64,000 bases of DNA from assembly GCA_029210265.1 (NCBI GenBank), contig JARGNP010000007.1, positions 1 to 64,000 on the forward strand. The letters are read 5' to 3'. The position numbers and the translations under genes are program-made. Below the pieces are notes generated by a model. The model did not search any database, was not told where the DNA came from, and saw nothing but the letters and a program-made list of their open reading frames with translations. The stretch comes from Legionellaceae bacterium. GTDB taxonomy: Bacteria; Pseudomonadota; Gammaproteobacteria; Legionellales; Legionellaceae. Of this stretch, positions 1 through 7,717 are shown piece by piece (within the stretch, counting starts at the first letter, position 1; every line of letters starts with the position of its first letter).

Positions 1-36
1 CTATTATGTTGCGATCATGCAGCTAAAAACCTTTAA

Positions 37-468
37 AATAAGGGGATCGCTGAGGCCTACATCCCTAACTCAGGTGATAGTACGGTCGCAATTTGTTCTG
101 TAGACGCCGAGAATGGATCCCTAAATAGCTGTGCAAATTTTACACCGTCACCTAATGTGTCAGATACCTCTGGCATCGCTATTTCAGGAAGCTACGCCTA
201 CATCATCGGTCTGAATACAATGAATGTTATCACCTGCGAAGTTAATGCCAATAACGGCAATTTATCAAATTGTTTTGACAGCGGTACTGTGCTCAGTTTT
301 TCATCGAAAACAGGCCTTGCTGTTTTAAATAATTATTTATATGTTAGTAGTGAACAAAGCCGAGTTGAAAAATGCCTTATCGGGAATGATGGGAGTGTTT
401 CAGGTTGCGCGTCGACCGGCTCTGGTTTTGTTGCTCCTGCAGGAAACATGACGTTTATTACACGTTAA
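37..468 (+). pseudogene. 5'-truncated paralogue of the secreted propeller-like protein
   Basis: The frame from about base 37 to the stop at 466-468 encodes the C-terminal third of a protein closely related to the gene at 1560-2798. It keeps three Cys-pair repeats (CSVDAENGSLNSC, CEVNANNGNLSNC, CLIGNDGSVSGC) and ends in the same GNMT-ITR tail. A TAA at 34-36 stops the frame immediately upstream, and the first 36 bases do not match the paralogue, so the N-terminal half and signal peptide are missing. A start at ATG 157 or a non-ATG start nearby would give only a fragment. I read it as a remnant of a tandem duplication. If the true gene start lies left of the window with a frameshift, it could also be a recently broken gene. 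Confidence 0.6.
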
Positions 469-481
469 CGGGGAATATTTG

Positions 482-1555
482 ATGAAAAATAACCATAATT
501 TGTTCGCGTGTATATTGTTGAGCTCTTGCTGTTTTATAAGCGCAACAGAGGCTTCGAGCACGCATGATATTCAAGTTTATGGCCCAGAACAAGGCGCTCA
601 ACTTAGCGGGCAATCTAACTTAAATCAAAATATGAACTATACGCTAAAACTCGGTGCATTTAAAAGCAAACAAAATGCATTGCAGTACCAAGCTCGTATA
701 CAACAACAAACAAAAAAAACCGTTCATTTTGTTTATCAACCTGAAAAAAACGTGCCTTATCTTGTATTTATGGGGCCTTATTCAGATGCAAAAACCGTTG
801 TTACAATAAGTCGCTCTATATTAAACCTACCACCCGTGATGGCCCTACCTGACAAAAACATCTCAACAACCATCCAAACACAACGAATCAAACAACCACT
901 TATCATGGTCAGTGGTGGCCCAGGATGGAGCTCGCCAGGAAAAACTCAAACTATTTATTTAGAATCAGATAGCCCTAATACGTATGACAACCGTTCCAAG
1001 ACACAAACACTGGGTATGGGAGAGTTACTCCTAGGATTTCAAACACGATTATTCACAGCGCCCATACAAACTCAATGGGGCGTACTTGTGAGCGCTGCAG
1101 GCATGGCACGCATGAAAGGCGATGTTTGGCAGCTTGCCGACTCCGAGTTTAATAATATGAACTATAGCTATAATATTAATCAAATTCGAACGGGACTTCG
1201 CACCAAGTGGATGCTTGACCAATACGCCTTCACCGAGATAGTAAAACCGTACATCACAGCAAGTCTTGCCGCAGGTTTTAACCATGCGTTTAGCTTTCAA
1301 AATTCTGCTAGAAATTCTGACATCGTCGCCAATCCAAACTTTAAAGACAAAACGGTCACGGCGTTTAATTATTCGGTCGGTATTGGGCTTCAAAAAGAAA
1401 TCAACTCACACACGCATGTAGGCCTCGGGTATGAGTTTTTTGACTGGGGTAAAAGTGGTTTAGCATCGGCACCGGGTCAAGCAACCAACGCAGCGCCGTT
1501 TCTTAATCATTTGTATGTAAATACGGTACTGCTGAATCTTACCTACCTGAGGTAG
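482..1555 (+). CDS. Exported SPOR-domain / outer-membrane beta-barrel protein
   Basis: This 357-residue protein has an N-terminal signal peptide (hydrophobic core around residues 8-22, with several Cys). A SPOR-like segment follows at about residues 52-115 (YTLKLGAFKSKQNALQYQ, then YLVFMGPYSDAK); SPOR domains bind denuded peptidoglycan at division sites. From about residue 140 to the end the alternating amphipathic strands (GLRTKWML, ITASLAAGFNHAF, VGLGYEFFDWGKS, HLYVNTVLLNLTYLR) look like an outer-membrane barrel of the porin-like family. ATG 482 is preferred over TTG 479 because GGGGA lies eight bases upstream. It sits between two paralogous propeller-like genes and its stop is four bases before the next start, so the two are probably co-transcribed. 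The function is not known. The terminal residue is Arg, not the usual Phe of barrel proteins. Confidence 0.75.
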   Translation: MKNNHNLFACILLSSCCFISATEASSTHDIQVYGPEQGAQLSGQSNLNQNMNYTLKLGAFKSKQNALQYQARIQQQTKKTVHFVYQPEKNVPYLVFMGPYSDAKTVVTISRSILNLPPVMALPDKNISTTIQTQRIKQPLIMVSGGPGWSSPGKTQTIYLESDSPNTYDNRSKTQTLGMGELLLGFQTRLFTAPIQTQWGVLVSAAGMARMKGDVWQLADSEFNNMNYSYNINQIRTGLRTKWMLDQYAFTEIVKPYITASLAAGFNHAFSFQNSARNSDIVANPNFKDKTVTAFNYSVGIGLQKEINSHTHVGLGYEFFDWGKSGLASAPGQATNAAPFLNHLYVNTVLLNLTYLR

Positions 1556-1559
1556 CTAA

Positions 1560-2798
1560 ATGAATTTTATAAAAAAACTCGGCTTGATTTTACTTCTACT
1601 AAATCAGGGCGCCTTTGCTTCCAAAGCCTTGTACTCTATTACTCCAGAAACATCTTCAACCGTCCAAGTACCTCTCAACTCAACAGCGAATATAAACTAT
1701 CGCGTTCAAAATCAAACACAACAAACACAAAGTTTAAGCTTACAAAGCAATTTTGGTATCACACAAGTCGTACAAGCAGGTTTTTGTACTCAACCCTTCA
1801 CGCTCGCTCCAAACGAATCCTGCCTTTTATCACTGCTCATTAATGGAAGTAAAATTACTGCGTCAAAATCTGTCATAGGCCCTGAAATTTGCAAAACAAA
1901 CTCGCCCTTCTTTTGCTCTCTACCTTTATTAGAAAACCGTCTTAAAGTTGATATTACAAATGAGACTCACATCTTAATTGCTAACAATGGCACGGCTAAT
2001 GTCGGTTTTATTTCTGACTGTCTTGTTGGCGCCTTAGGGGGGTTAGAAAACTGTCAAACACTGAGCAATTCTAATATTGAAGAGGCTAATGGTGTTGCTG
2101 TCACGACCAATCAACATCTGTATACCGCCAATGGTAATTTAAACACGATCGCTATTTGCTCGGTAGATGCAGACTTATGTGTACAGAATACTGCAGGTGG
2201 TTTATTGAACGACCCAAGAACAGTGTATATACATAACAATTATCTTTATACCCTGAGCACCGACAGCAACGCCGTCATTAAATGTGATATAAGTTCTACG
2301 ACCGGATCGTTATCTCATTGCATTTCTACTGGGGAAGGCTTTGTTGGCCCGTTAGGTAGCATGACGATTGCTAATGGATATGCCTATATTCCCAACGCTT
2401 CTCACACCTCGAGTACTGTCTCCATATGTTCTGTGAGCACAGAAAATGGAGCCCTTAGCGGTTGCTCAAATTTCAGTCCTCTGAGTTTGGTTAATCCCTC
2501 TGGCGTCGCTGTTTCAGGAAGCTACGCTTACATCATTGATGTTTTTGGTTACAGCGTTGTAACCTGTGAAGTTAATGTCAACGATGGTAGCTTATCGAAT
2601 TGTTTCGATAATGTTGACGCTCTCAACTATTCTTTCAACACAAGTATTGCTATTTTAAATAATTATTTATATGTCGGCAGTGATGAAGACCAGGTTGAAA
2701 AGTGTCTCATTGGAAATGACGGTCGTGTTTCAGCTTGTGAGGCGACCGGCTCTGATTTTGTTGGGCCCACAGGAAATATGACGTCCATCACACGCTAG
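1560..2798 (+). CDS. Secreted six-repeat propeller-like protein with Cys-pair repeats
   Basis: This 412-residue protein has a clear signal peptide (LGLILLLLNQGAFA, cleavage near residue 20). An Ig-like segment follows (about 25-135, with TANINYRVQNQTQQTQSLSL and a Cys pair near 76/88). Then come six repeats of about 46 residues, each with a motif of the form C-x-(V/I)-x(4)-G-x-(L/V)-x(2)-C. The Cys pairs are near residues 154/165, 200/207, 242/254, 290/302, 336/348 and 382/393. The repeat length, the recurring YLYV/YAYI strands and the number six suggest a six-bladed beta-propeller with one disulfide per blade, in the periplasm or outside the cell. A GAGG lies eight bases before the ATG. I do not recognise a named family and assign no function. 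Confidence 0.7.
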   Translation: MNFIKKLGLILLLLNQGAFASKALYSITPETSSTVQVPLNSTANINYRVQNQTQQTQSLSLQSNFGITQVVQAGFCTQPFTLAPNESCLLSLLINGSKITASKSVIGPEICKTNSPFFCSLPLLENRLKVDITNETHILIANNGTANVGFISDCLVGALGGLENCQTLSNSNIEEANGVAVTTNQHLYTANGNLNTIAICSVDADLCVQNTAGGLLNDPRTVYIHNNYLYTLSTDSNAVIKCDISSTTGSLSHCISTGEGFVGPLGSMTIANGYAYIPNASHTSSTVSICSVSTENGALSGCSNFSPLSLVNPSGVAVSGSYAYIIDVFGYSVVTCEVNVNDGSLSNCFDNVDALNYSFNTSIAILNNYLYVGSDEDQVEKCLIGNDGRVSACEATGSDFVGPTGNMTSITR

Positions 2799-2897
2799 AC
2801 ATAAACAGCTCCTTCCGTTCCGTCAACAAGCGCTTAAACATGAAGTGTGATAACCTATTGCCATCACTTATTTTTTCAATCTAAAAAGGACCGTACC

Positions 2898-3320
2898 ATG
2901 AAAAAAAATGAAGCGATTAAAAACATCATGACTAAAAATATCGTCAGCGTTAATTTAACCGATCTATTTTCGGTCGCGAAACAAAAAATGGAAAGTTTGA
3001 GTGTCAATCATATTCCTGTTTTGGAAGGTACAAAATTAAAAGGCATGCTGAGTCGCATTGATATATTAAAATATTCGTATAGCGATAGTTATAAAACCGA
3101 TGAACGAGAAGAGAATGCAGCGCTTGACCATACGGTAACCATTGAAAAGATTATGACACATGATCTAACAGTTTTATCTGAAAACGATACTGTAAAAACA
3201 GCCGTTGAAATCCTCACAACAAGCAGCTTTAACAGCTTGCCGATTGTTAATGCTGAACATGAACTGGTTGGATTAGTGACGTCTAAAGATTTACTCGGTT
3301 ATTTACTCGAGCAATATTAA
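2898..3320 (+). CDS. Tandem CBS-domain protein
   Basis: A 140-residue protein made almost only of two CBS domains. Domain 1 starts at IKNIMTKNIVSVNLTDLFSV and domain 2 at IEKIMTHDLTVLSENDTV, each with the usual second half (VNHIPVLEG, FNSLPIVNAEHELVGLVTS). Such stand-alone pairs usually bind adenosine nucleotides and act as sensors. ATG 2898 is chosen over an upstream in-frame ATG at 2847 because AAAAGGA lies seven bases upstream and the conserved domain starts directly after it. It stands alone on the plus strand and converges with yacG. The target it regulates cannot be read from the sequence. Confidence 0.85.
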   Translation: MKKNEAIKNIMTKNIVSVNLTDLFSVAKQKMESLSVNHIPVLEGTKLKGMLSRIDILKYSYSDSYKTDEREENAALDHTVTIEKIMTHDLTVLSENDTVKTAVEILTTSSFNSLPIVNAEHELVGLVTSKDLLGYLLEQY

Positions 3321-3351
3321 TCTAAATATCTAGCTAAGCATGCTTGTTGAA

Positions 3352-3561
3352 TCAGTCCGACTCAAAGCCAGAGCCAGAGCCAGAATCAACATCAAATTCA
3401 ACACGCGTGCTTGGTATTTTTCGATTTTCGCTTGCCCATTCGCCCAAATCAATCAGCTTGCAGCGGTCGGAACAGAAGGGTCTGAATGCATTCTCAGGGT
3501 TCCACGTGTTTGGCTTATGACACATGGGACAACTGATTTTTTTGTTGTCTAAATGATTCAT
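3352..3561 (-). CDS. yacG: YacG zinc-binding DNA gyrase inhibitor
   Basis: A 69-residue protein with the YacG zinc site (CPMC, 15 residues, CSDRC) and the family core PFCSDRCKLIDLGEWASE. YacG in E. coli binds GyrB and inhibits gyrase. ATG 3561 is preferred to the GTG at 3567 because AGGAGG lies just upstream with a five-base gap. The C-terminus is an acidic Ser-Gly tail (VDSGSGSGFESD). It lies directly downstream of ychF instead of in the coaE context common elsewhere. Confidence 0.9.
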   Translation of the reverse strand: MNHLDNKKISCPMCHKPNTWNPENAFRPFCSDRCKLIDLGEWASENRKIPSTRVEFDVDSGSGSGFESD

Positions 3562-3595
3562 ACACACCTCCTATCCCAATCAGAAAAAACTAAAT

Positions 3596-3616
3596 ATTAA
3601 ACATTAAACATTAAAC
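3596..3616. repeat. Three tandem copies of a 7-bp unit
   Basis: ATTAAAC is repeated three times without interruption across the ychF stop codon and the start of the ychF-yacG gap. It may be simple-sequence slippage; no function is apparent. Confidence 0.6.
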
Positions 3617-4695
3617 AAGAAATGCACCACGTCACCGTCTTTCATAATATACGTTTTACCTTCAAGCCTTAATTTACCTGCAGCTTTTGCGCCTTGCTCG
3701 CCTTGATATTGAATATAATCATCATAGGCCGTCACTTCTGCACGAATGAAGCCTTTCTCAAAATCTGTATGAATCACACCCGCCGCCTCTGGTGCAGTTG
3801 CACCCACAGGAATCGTCCAGGCACGTACTTCTTTCACGCCAGCCGTAAAGTATGTCTCTAAACCAAGTAAAGCATAACTCGCACGAATCACTTGATGTAA
3901 ACCTGGCTCTTCTAAACCTAATTCCGCCATAAACTCAGCTTGATCTTCTTCCGTCATCTCAGACAAATCAGCTTCTGTCGCAAGCGATAAAGGCAAGACA
4001 GCCGCCCCTTCACGTGCAGCAATCACTCGAACTTGCTCGAGCGCTTCAGAACCCGACGCCGCTTCATCGTCGACGTTCGCAACATAAAGCAAAGGCTTTG
4101 AGGTTAATAAACCAAAGCGTTTGCATAAATACATCACATCATCCAAATCGGGCAAGCTTCGCACCTGCTCACCGGCATCCAAATGTGCTTTAATGCGCTC
4201 TAAATCTTCTTTTTCGGCTAAAGCTTCTTTATCACCGCTACGGCTATTTTTTGCTATTTTTTGAATCGCTTTTTCAACCGTCTCAAGATCGGCCAGTGCA
4301 AGTTCAGTATTAATCGTATCAATATCATCAGCCGGGTTAATTTGGCCTTTGACATGAACAATATTATCTTCTTCAAAACAACGTACGACGTGTAAGATAG
4401 CATCTGTTTCACGAATATTGGCTAAAAATTTATTGCCTAAGCCTTCACCACGTGACGCACCTTCAACCAAGCCTGCAATATCAACAAACTCCATCACCGC
4501 AGGTACCACACGTTCAGGTGATACAATCTTAGAAATCGCATCAATGCGCTTATCAGGCACAGTCACCATACCGACGTGTGGGTCAATCGTGCAAAACGGG
4601 TAGTTTGAAGCTTCGATACCAGCTTTTGTTACGGCATTAAATAAGGTTGATTTACCAACGTTTGGCAAGCCTACGATTCCGCATTGTACGCCCAT
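3604..4695 (-). CDS. ychF: Ribosome-binding ATPase YchF
   Basis: A 363-residue Obg-family P-loop protein. It opens with [20 protein letters not shown] (G1) and has the YchF features [12 protein letters not shown], the G3 stretch [20 protein letters not shown], and NVDDE in place of the GTP-selective NKxD, in keeping with the family's preference for ATP. The C-terminal TGS domain ([21 protein letters not shown]) is complete. It follows pth by 43 bases, the classic pth-ychF pairing, so it is probably part of an rplY-pth-ychF-yacG transcript. Length and motifs are normal. Confidence 0.97.
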   Translation of the reverse strand: MGVQCGIVGLPNVGKSTLFNAVTKAGIEASNYPFCTIDPHVGMVTVPDKRIDAISKIVSPERVVPAVMEFVDIAGLVEGASRGEGLGNKFLANIRETDAILHVVRCFEEDNIVHVKGQINPADDIDTINTELALADLETVEKAIQKIAKNSRSGDKEALAEKEDLERIKAHLDAGEQVRSLPDLDDVMYLCKRFGLLTSKPLLYVANVDDEAASGSEALEQVRVIAAREGAAVLPLSLATEADLSEMTEEDQAEFMAELGLEEPGLHQVIRASYALLGLETYFTAGVKEVRAWTIPVGATAPEAAGVIHTDFEKGFIRAEVTAYDDYIQYQGEQGAKAAGKLRLEGKTYIMKDGDVVHFLFNV

Positions 4696-4738
4696 GGCTT
4701 ATTCCTCTTGATTTGTTTTTGATAATTAATTGCTTAAA

Positions 4739-5320
4739 TTAGTTTTTTTTATCGGTATGCAATATATTCATGGCCGCCGAAAATTGTCCATCTAAAAGTT
4801 TAGGCGCCACATCAATCGCGCATTCAATAGCCTGATTGATTGCTTGTTTGTCCGATGACGATGGCTTTCCGAGCACATAATCTAATACGAGATCTTTTGA
4901 ACCGGGATGCCCAATGCCAATACGCAAGCGCTGAAAACCAGGGCCTTGTAAATTTGCGATTAAATCACGCAAACCATTATGCCCACCATGACCACCACCT
5001 GTTTTAAAACGAACCGTGCCTACAGACAAGTCTAACTCATCATGTGCAATCAAAACTTCTTCAGGGGTAATACGATAAAATTGACACAAAGCTCGAACAG
5101 AGCGACCGCATTGATTCATCCATGTGGTCGGAAGTAAAAGATGGCATGCATGTCCATCAAGATTGATGGATGCTACATCACCATGAAATGATTTATGCGC
5201 GCGAAATTCCGCGCCACACATATTCGCAAGTGCCCGAACAAACCAACCGCCAGCATTGTGGCGTGTTCGTTCGTACGAGGCACCAGGATTTTGTAACCCA
5301 ACAACAAGCTTTATGGTCAT
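4739..5320 (-). CDS. pth: Peptidyl-tRNA hydrolase
   Basis: A 193-residue Pth that cleaves peptidyl-tRNA released by drop-off, recycling tRNA. The N-terminal KLVVGLQNPGASYERTRHNA carries the catalytic His of the family (TRHNAG). LLPTTWMNQCGRSV, HDELDLSVG and GGGHGGHNGLRD are the further active-site and substrate-binding motifs, and RIGIGHPG follows. The gene lies between rplY and ychF, a conserved order. Confidence 0.97.
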   Translation of the reverse strand: MTIKLVVGLQNPGASYERTRHNAGGWFVRALANMCGAEFRAHKSFHGDVASINLDGHACHLLLPTTWMNQCGRSVRALCQFYRITPEEVLIAHDELDLSVGTVRFKTGGGHGGHNGLRDLIANLQGPGFQRLRIGIGHPGSKDLVLDYVLGKPSSSDKQAINQAIECAIDVAPKLLDGQFSAAMNILHTDKKN

Positions 5321-5352
5321 AGAATAGTCATGCCATAGTAGACCAAAAATCC

Positions 5353-6036
5353 TTACTCTGCAGGTTTTTCGTCAGCAGCTGGCTCTTCTGCATCAGAAGC
5401 GCTTTCGCCTTCAACATCAGCTTCGGTAGCGGCTTCTGGCTCAGGTTCGACTTCGACGTGTGCTTTATGCGCGCTCACAACCGGATGATCGTGATCACCT
5501 GTGGTTGGATCAATCGATAATTCAACGCCTTTTGGCAATTTAATTTGTGACAAATGAATAATTTCATTCATCGCCAAGTTAGCCAAATCAACTTCGATAA
5601 ATTCAGGCAAAGCACGTGCTTCACAACGAATTTCGATTTGTGTCATCGTATGATTAACAACGCCACCTTCTTTAACGCTCGGAGCATTTTCTTCGTTGAT
5701 GAAATGCAACGGTACGGTTTTAACCAAAACATCTTTAGCTGAAACGCGTTGTAAATCCATGTGCAAAATTATGGTCTTATAAGGATGGTGTTGTAAATCT
5801 TTTAAAATCACACGCTCTTTTTTACCATCAACAAGAATTTCAAACACGCTGGAATAAACACTTTCACATTCCAAAAATTTCGACACGTGACGCTGTAAAA
5901 ATTGAACTGCTTGAGGTGGCTTACTTCCGCCATACACAACAGCAGGTACTTTTTCATCAAGACGACGTAGGCGGCGGCTCGCACCCTTCCCGATACATGT
6001 TCGTGTTTCGGCTTCTAAGGTCATGGTTACTGACAT
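5353..6036 (-). CDS. rplY: 50S ribosomal protein L25 (CTC/TL5 form)
   Basis: A 227-residue two-domain L25 of the general stress protein CTC type, longer than the 94-residue E. coli form. It binds 5S rRNA. The N-terminal domain starts MSVTMTLEAETRTCIGKGAS and contains VPAVVYGG. The C-terminal TL5 domain includes PLHFINEENAPSVKEGGVV, and the protein ends in a strongly acidic Glu/Asp/Ala tail. ATG 6036 is chosen because TGGAGA precedes it and the conserved domain starts there; the open frame continues further upstream without conservation. It heads the rplY-pth-ychF-yacG row. The leader contains a perfect hairpin (6060-6082). Confidence 0.93.
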   Translation of the reverse strand: MSVTMTLEAETRTCIGKGASRRLRRLDEKVPAVVYGGSKPPQAVQFLQRHVSKFLECESVYSSVFEILVDGKKERVILKDLQHHPYKTIILHMDLQRVSAKDVLVKTVPLHFINEENAPSVKEGGVVNHTMTQIEIRCEARALPEFIEVDLANLAMNEIIHLSQIKLPKGVELSIDPTTGDHDHPVVSAHKAHVEVEPEPEAATEADVEGESASDAEEPAADEKPAE

Positions 6037-6059
6037 AATAATCTCCAAAAAATTAAACC

Positions 6060-6082
6060 CTTCGCCTTGCGACCAGGCGAAG
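6060..6082 (-). other. Hairpin in the rplY leader
   Basis: A perfect 8-bp inverted repeat, CTTCGCCT and AGGCGAAG with a 7-base loop, lies 24 bases before the rplY start codon, between the candidate promoter and the ribosome-binding site. On the minus strand it is followed by GGGTTTAATTTTTTGG, so it could act as an attenuator, a weak terminator for the upstream gene, or an autoregulatory leader. Confidence 0.5.
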
Positions 6083-6113
6083 TTCTCCCTTCTTGACACA
6101 AGCAGGGACGCGA

Positions 6114-6142
6114 AGTATACATCAGTTTGATTTAACTTAAAA
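6114..6142 (-). promoter_or_regulatory. Candidate promoter for rplY
   Basis: On the minus strand TATACT (a good -10) is preceded by a 17-base spacer and TTTTAA (a weak -35). It lies 78 bases before the rplY start and upstream of the leader hairpin. This is inferred from consensus only. Confidence 0.35.
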
Positions 6143-6149
6143 CCAAAAC

Positions 6150-7526
6150 CTACGAAACCACACCACAAGCAGGCCCACTCGGCTCCAGTGTTAGTTCAAG
6201 TGCCTGCACAAGTTCAACCTGAGCCTCTTTCCTTAAGCTCACCACCTGAAGAACGGTATTTAACACCCAAGAAACATGAGGTGCATGACAAGGCTTCGCA
6301 AGCAACCATGTTCCTGAGCAAACAGGCGAATACAAACCAAAATCAAATCCCACACCGCCCTCATCATGTAGAGGGAAAAAATTCATATCACTCCGAACGC
6401 TATGTTGATTAACATAAGGAAACACCATTGACCGCCTCAATGGTATTCCTCTTATCGCATCTAATCGACTCACAGGATAAGATGGATAATTAATGGGAGA
6501 ATAACGCTGGATAATAGATACAGGCGCAAATCGCTGTGCTTTTGCGATGATATTCATCCAATGATCACGCATGGCAGGGCTCCTTTTTTCTGCGTCAGAT
6601 GAAGCCTCATGAATCATAATATATTTTCGATAGGCATTGATAAGCCGAGTCCCACTGTCATAGGTATCGTGATAAGCTACATCACCATGACTGTAGTGAA
6701 TTCCGTTACGTTCCAATGCATAACCCAACGTACGATGTATCAGAGCATGCTCGACATCACTCGTTCTACGACTGCTGTTCATCACCATATCTTCTTCAAG
6801 TGAACCTCGTAATCGTTCAAACGCAGATACATCTTTTGGTAAAATATTAGGTGTAAGCAACGTCACTTCTTTCGTTGCTTGATTGGCGTAAAAAAATTGA
6901 TCGTCAAAATAAATGATACCGTCTGGGTTACAAAGCAAATCGTAAATAATAGGCGCTTTGCTTTCATCTTTGGTGCCTGTATCAAATTGCTTAAGCGCAC
7001 TGAAAGGAAGCGTTCTTGGATCGCGATCCATTTTGACCAAGTCAGGACCTCCACGCAAAAATAAACGCACCTCGTCTCGAGCCAACGTTTTTAATTCGTC
7101 AGGTATTAATTCTAATAGCAGCCCCCACATTTGAAAGTCACCACTGTACAGCGATAACTGAAAGGGTGTTACATCATAATATATTTGCTCACTGGCCTCA
7201 GACATGCTCCCATCTGCGTTTAATAAAGGCATGCGATACGTGCCTCGCTCAAACAATAAACCAGGGTTGGATTGAGCAATTTTTACAACCAACCACTCCT
7301 CGCCCATAAACACAGCAGCCAATAGTTGCTTCAACGTTATCGCATCAACAGCTGGCTTAAATAATGAATACATTTCTTTTGAGGCCGACTGAGCTGACAC
7401 TAAATCTTTAATTTCAAGAAATTCCCCTAAGTAGTGCTCGGGACCTTCACTTTGTATTTTTGTTTCAAACAGTGACTGGCCTGAACTCACCGCGGTAACT
7501 TCTACTTCTTTTTCTTTTGGTATCAT
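6150..7526 (-). CDS. Unknown protein with F-box-like N-terminus, candidate host-directed effector
   Basis: A 458-residue protein with no signal peptide or membrane segment. ATG 7526 is used because TAGGAG lies six bases upstream; the frame continues upstream through the tandem repeats without conservation. After a short leader, YLGEFLEIKDLVSAQSASKE resembles an F-box helix pair (DL-x-x-x-x-x-x-x-K). An ankyrin-like stretch follows (VVKIAQSNPGLLFERG, then DVTPFQLSLYSGDFQMWGLL). This combination recalls large Legionella-type effector families, but I could not confirm it by search. The C-terminal half (RTLGYALERNGIHYSHGD onward) is not recognised. The gene replaces the prs or ipk gene often found upstream of rplY. 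It is divergent from the gene at 7718. Confidence 0.6.
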   Translation of the reverse strand: MIPKEKEVEVTAVSSGQSLFETKIQSEGPEHYLGEFLEIKDLVSAQSASKEMYSLFKPAVDAITLKQLLAAVFMGEEWLVVKIAQSNPGLLFERGTYRMPLLNADGSMSEASEQIYYDVTPFQLSLYSGDFQMWGLLLELIPDELKTLARDEVRLFLRGGPDLVKMDRDPRTLPFSALKQFDTGTKDESKAPIIYDLLCNPDGIIYFDDQFFYANQATKEVTLLTPNILPKDVSAFERLRGSLEEDMVMNSSRRTSDVEHALIHRTLGYALERNGIHYSHGDVAYHDTYDSGTRLINAYRKYIMIHEASSDAEKRSPAMRDHWMNIIAKAQRFAPVSIIQRYSPINYPSYPVSRLDAIRGIPLRRSMVFPYVNQHSVRSDMNFFPLHDEGGVGFDFGLYSPVCSGTWLLAKPCHAPHVSWVLNTVLQVVSLRKEAQVELVQALELTLEPSGPACGVVS

Positions 7527-7567
7527 GAATACTCCTATCAAAGCGGTGTATGGCCTTAACCAAAGCC

Positions 7568-7605
7568 AAATATGCTGAAATATGCTGAAATATGCTGAAA
7601 TATGC
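7568..7605. repeat. 10-bp tandem repeat upstream of the F-box-like gene
   Basis: AAATATGCTG is repeated three times perfectly from 7568 to 7597, followed by a partial copy (AAATATGC). It lies 42 bases upstream of the ATG at 7526, in the leader or promoter region of the minus-strand gene. A 10-bp unit equals one helical turn and could change spacing if the copy number varies. Confidence 0.85.
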
Positions 7606-7717
7606 AACACTAATAAAAAACCTTAAACATATCCAGTGTTTTTTCGCGTCTACGTCTATAACGATAATTATGTTCTATAATCGTATATATAATTTACTTT
7701 TTTAGGTATTAACTAAT

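Noticed and set aside
3336-3345. Palindrome AAGCATGCTT between the CBS gene and yacG
   Set aside because: It is short with no loop and no U-run, and such palindromes are expected by chance at this length.
3340-3552. Open frame on the plus strand opposite yacG
   Set aside because: It is the shadow of yacG and has no family features or ribosome-binding site.
6863-7064. Pair of ~60-codon open frames on both strands inside the F-box-like gene
   Set aside because: Both lie inside the longer coding frame, without start signals or protein-like composition.
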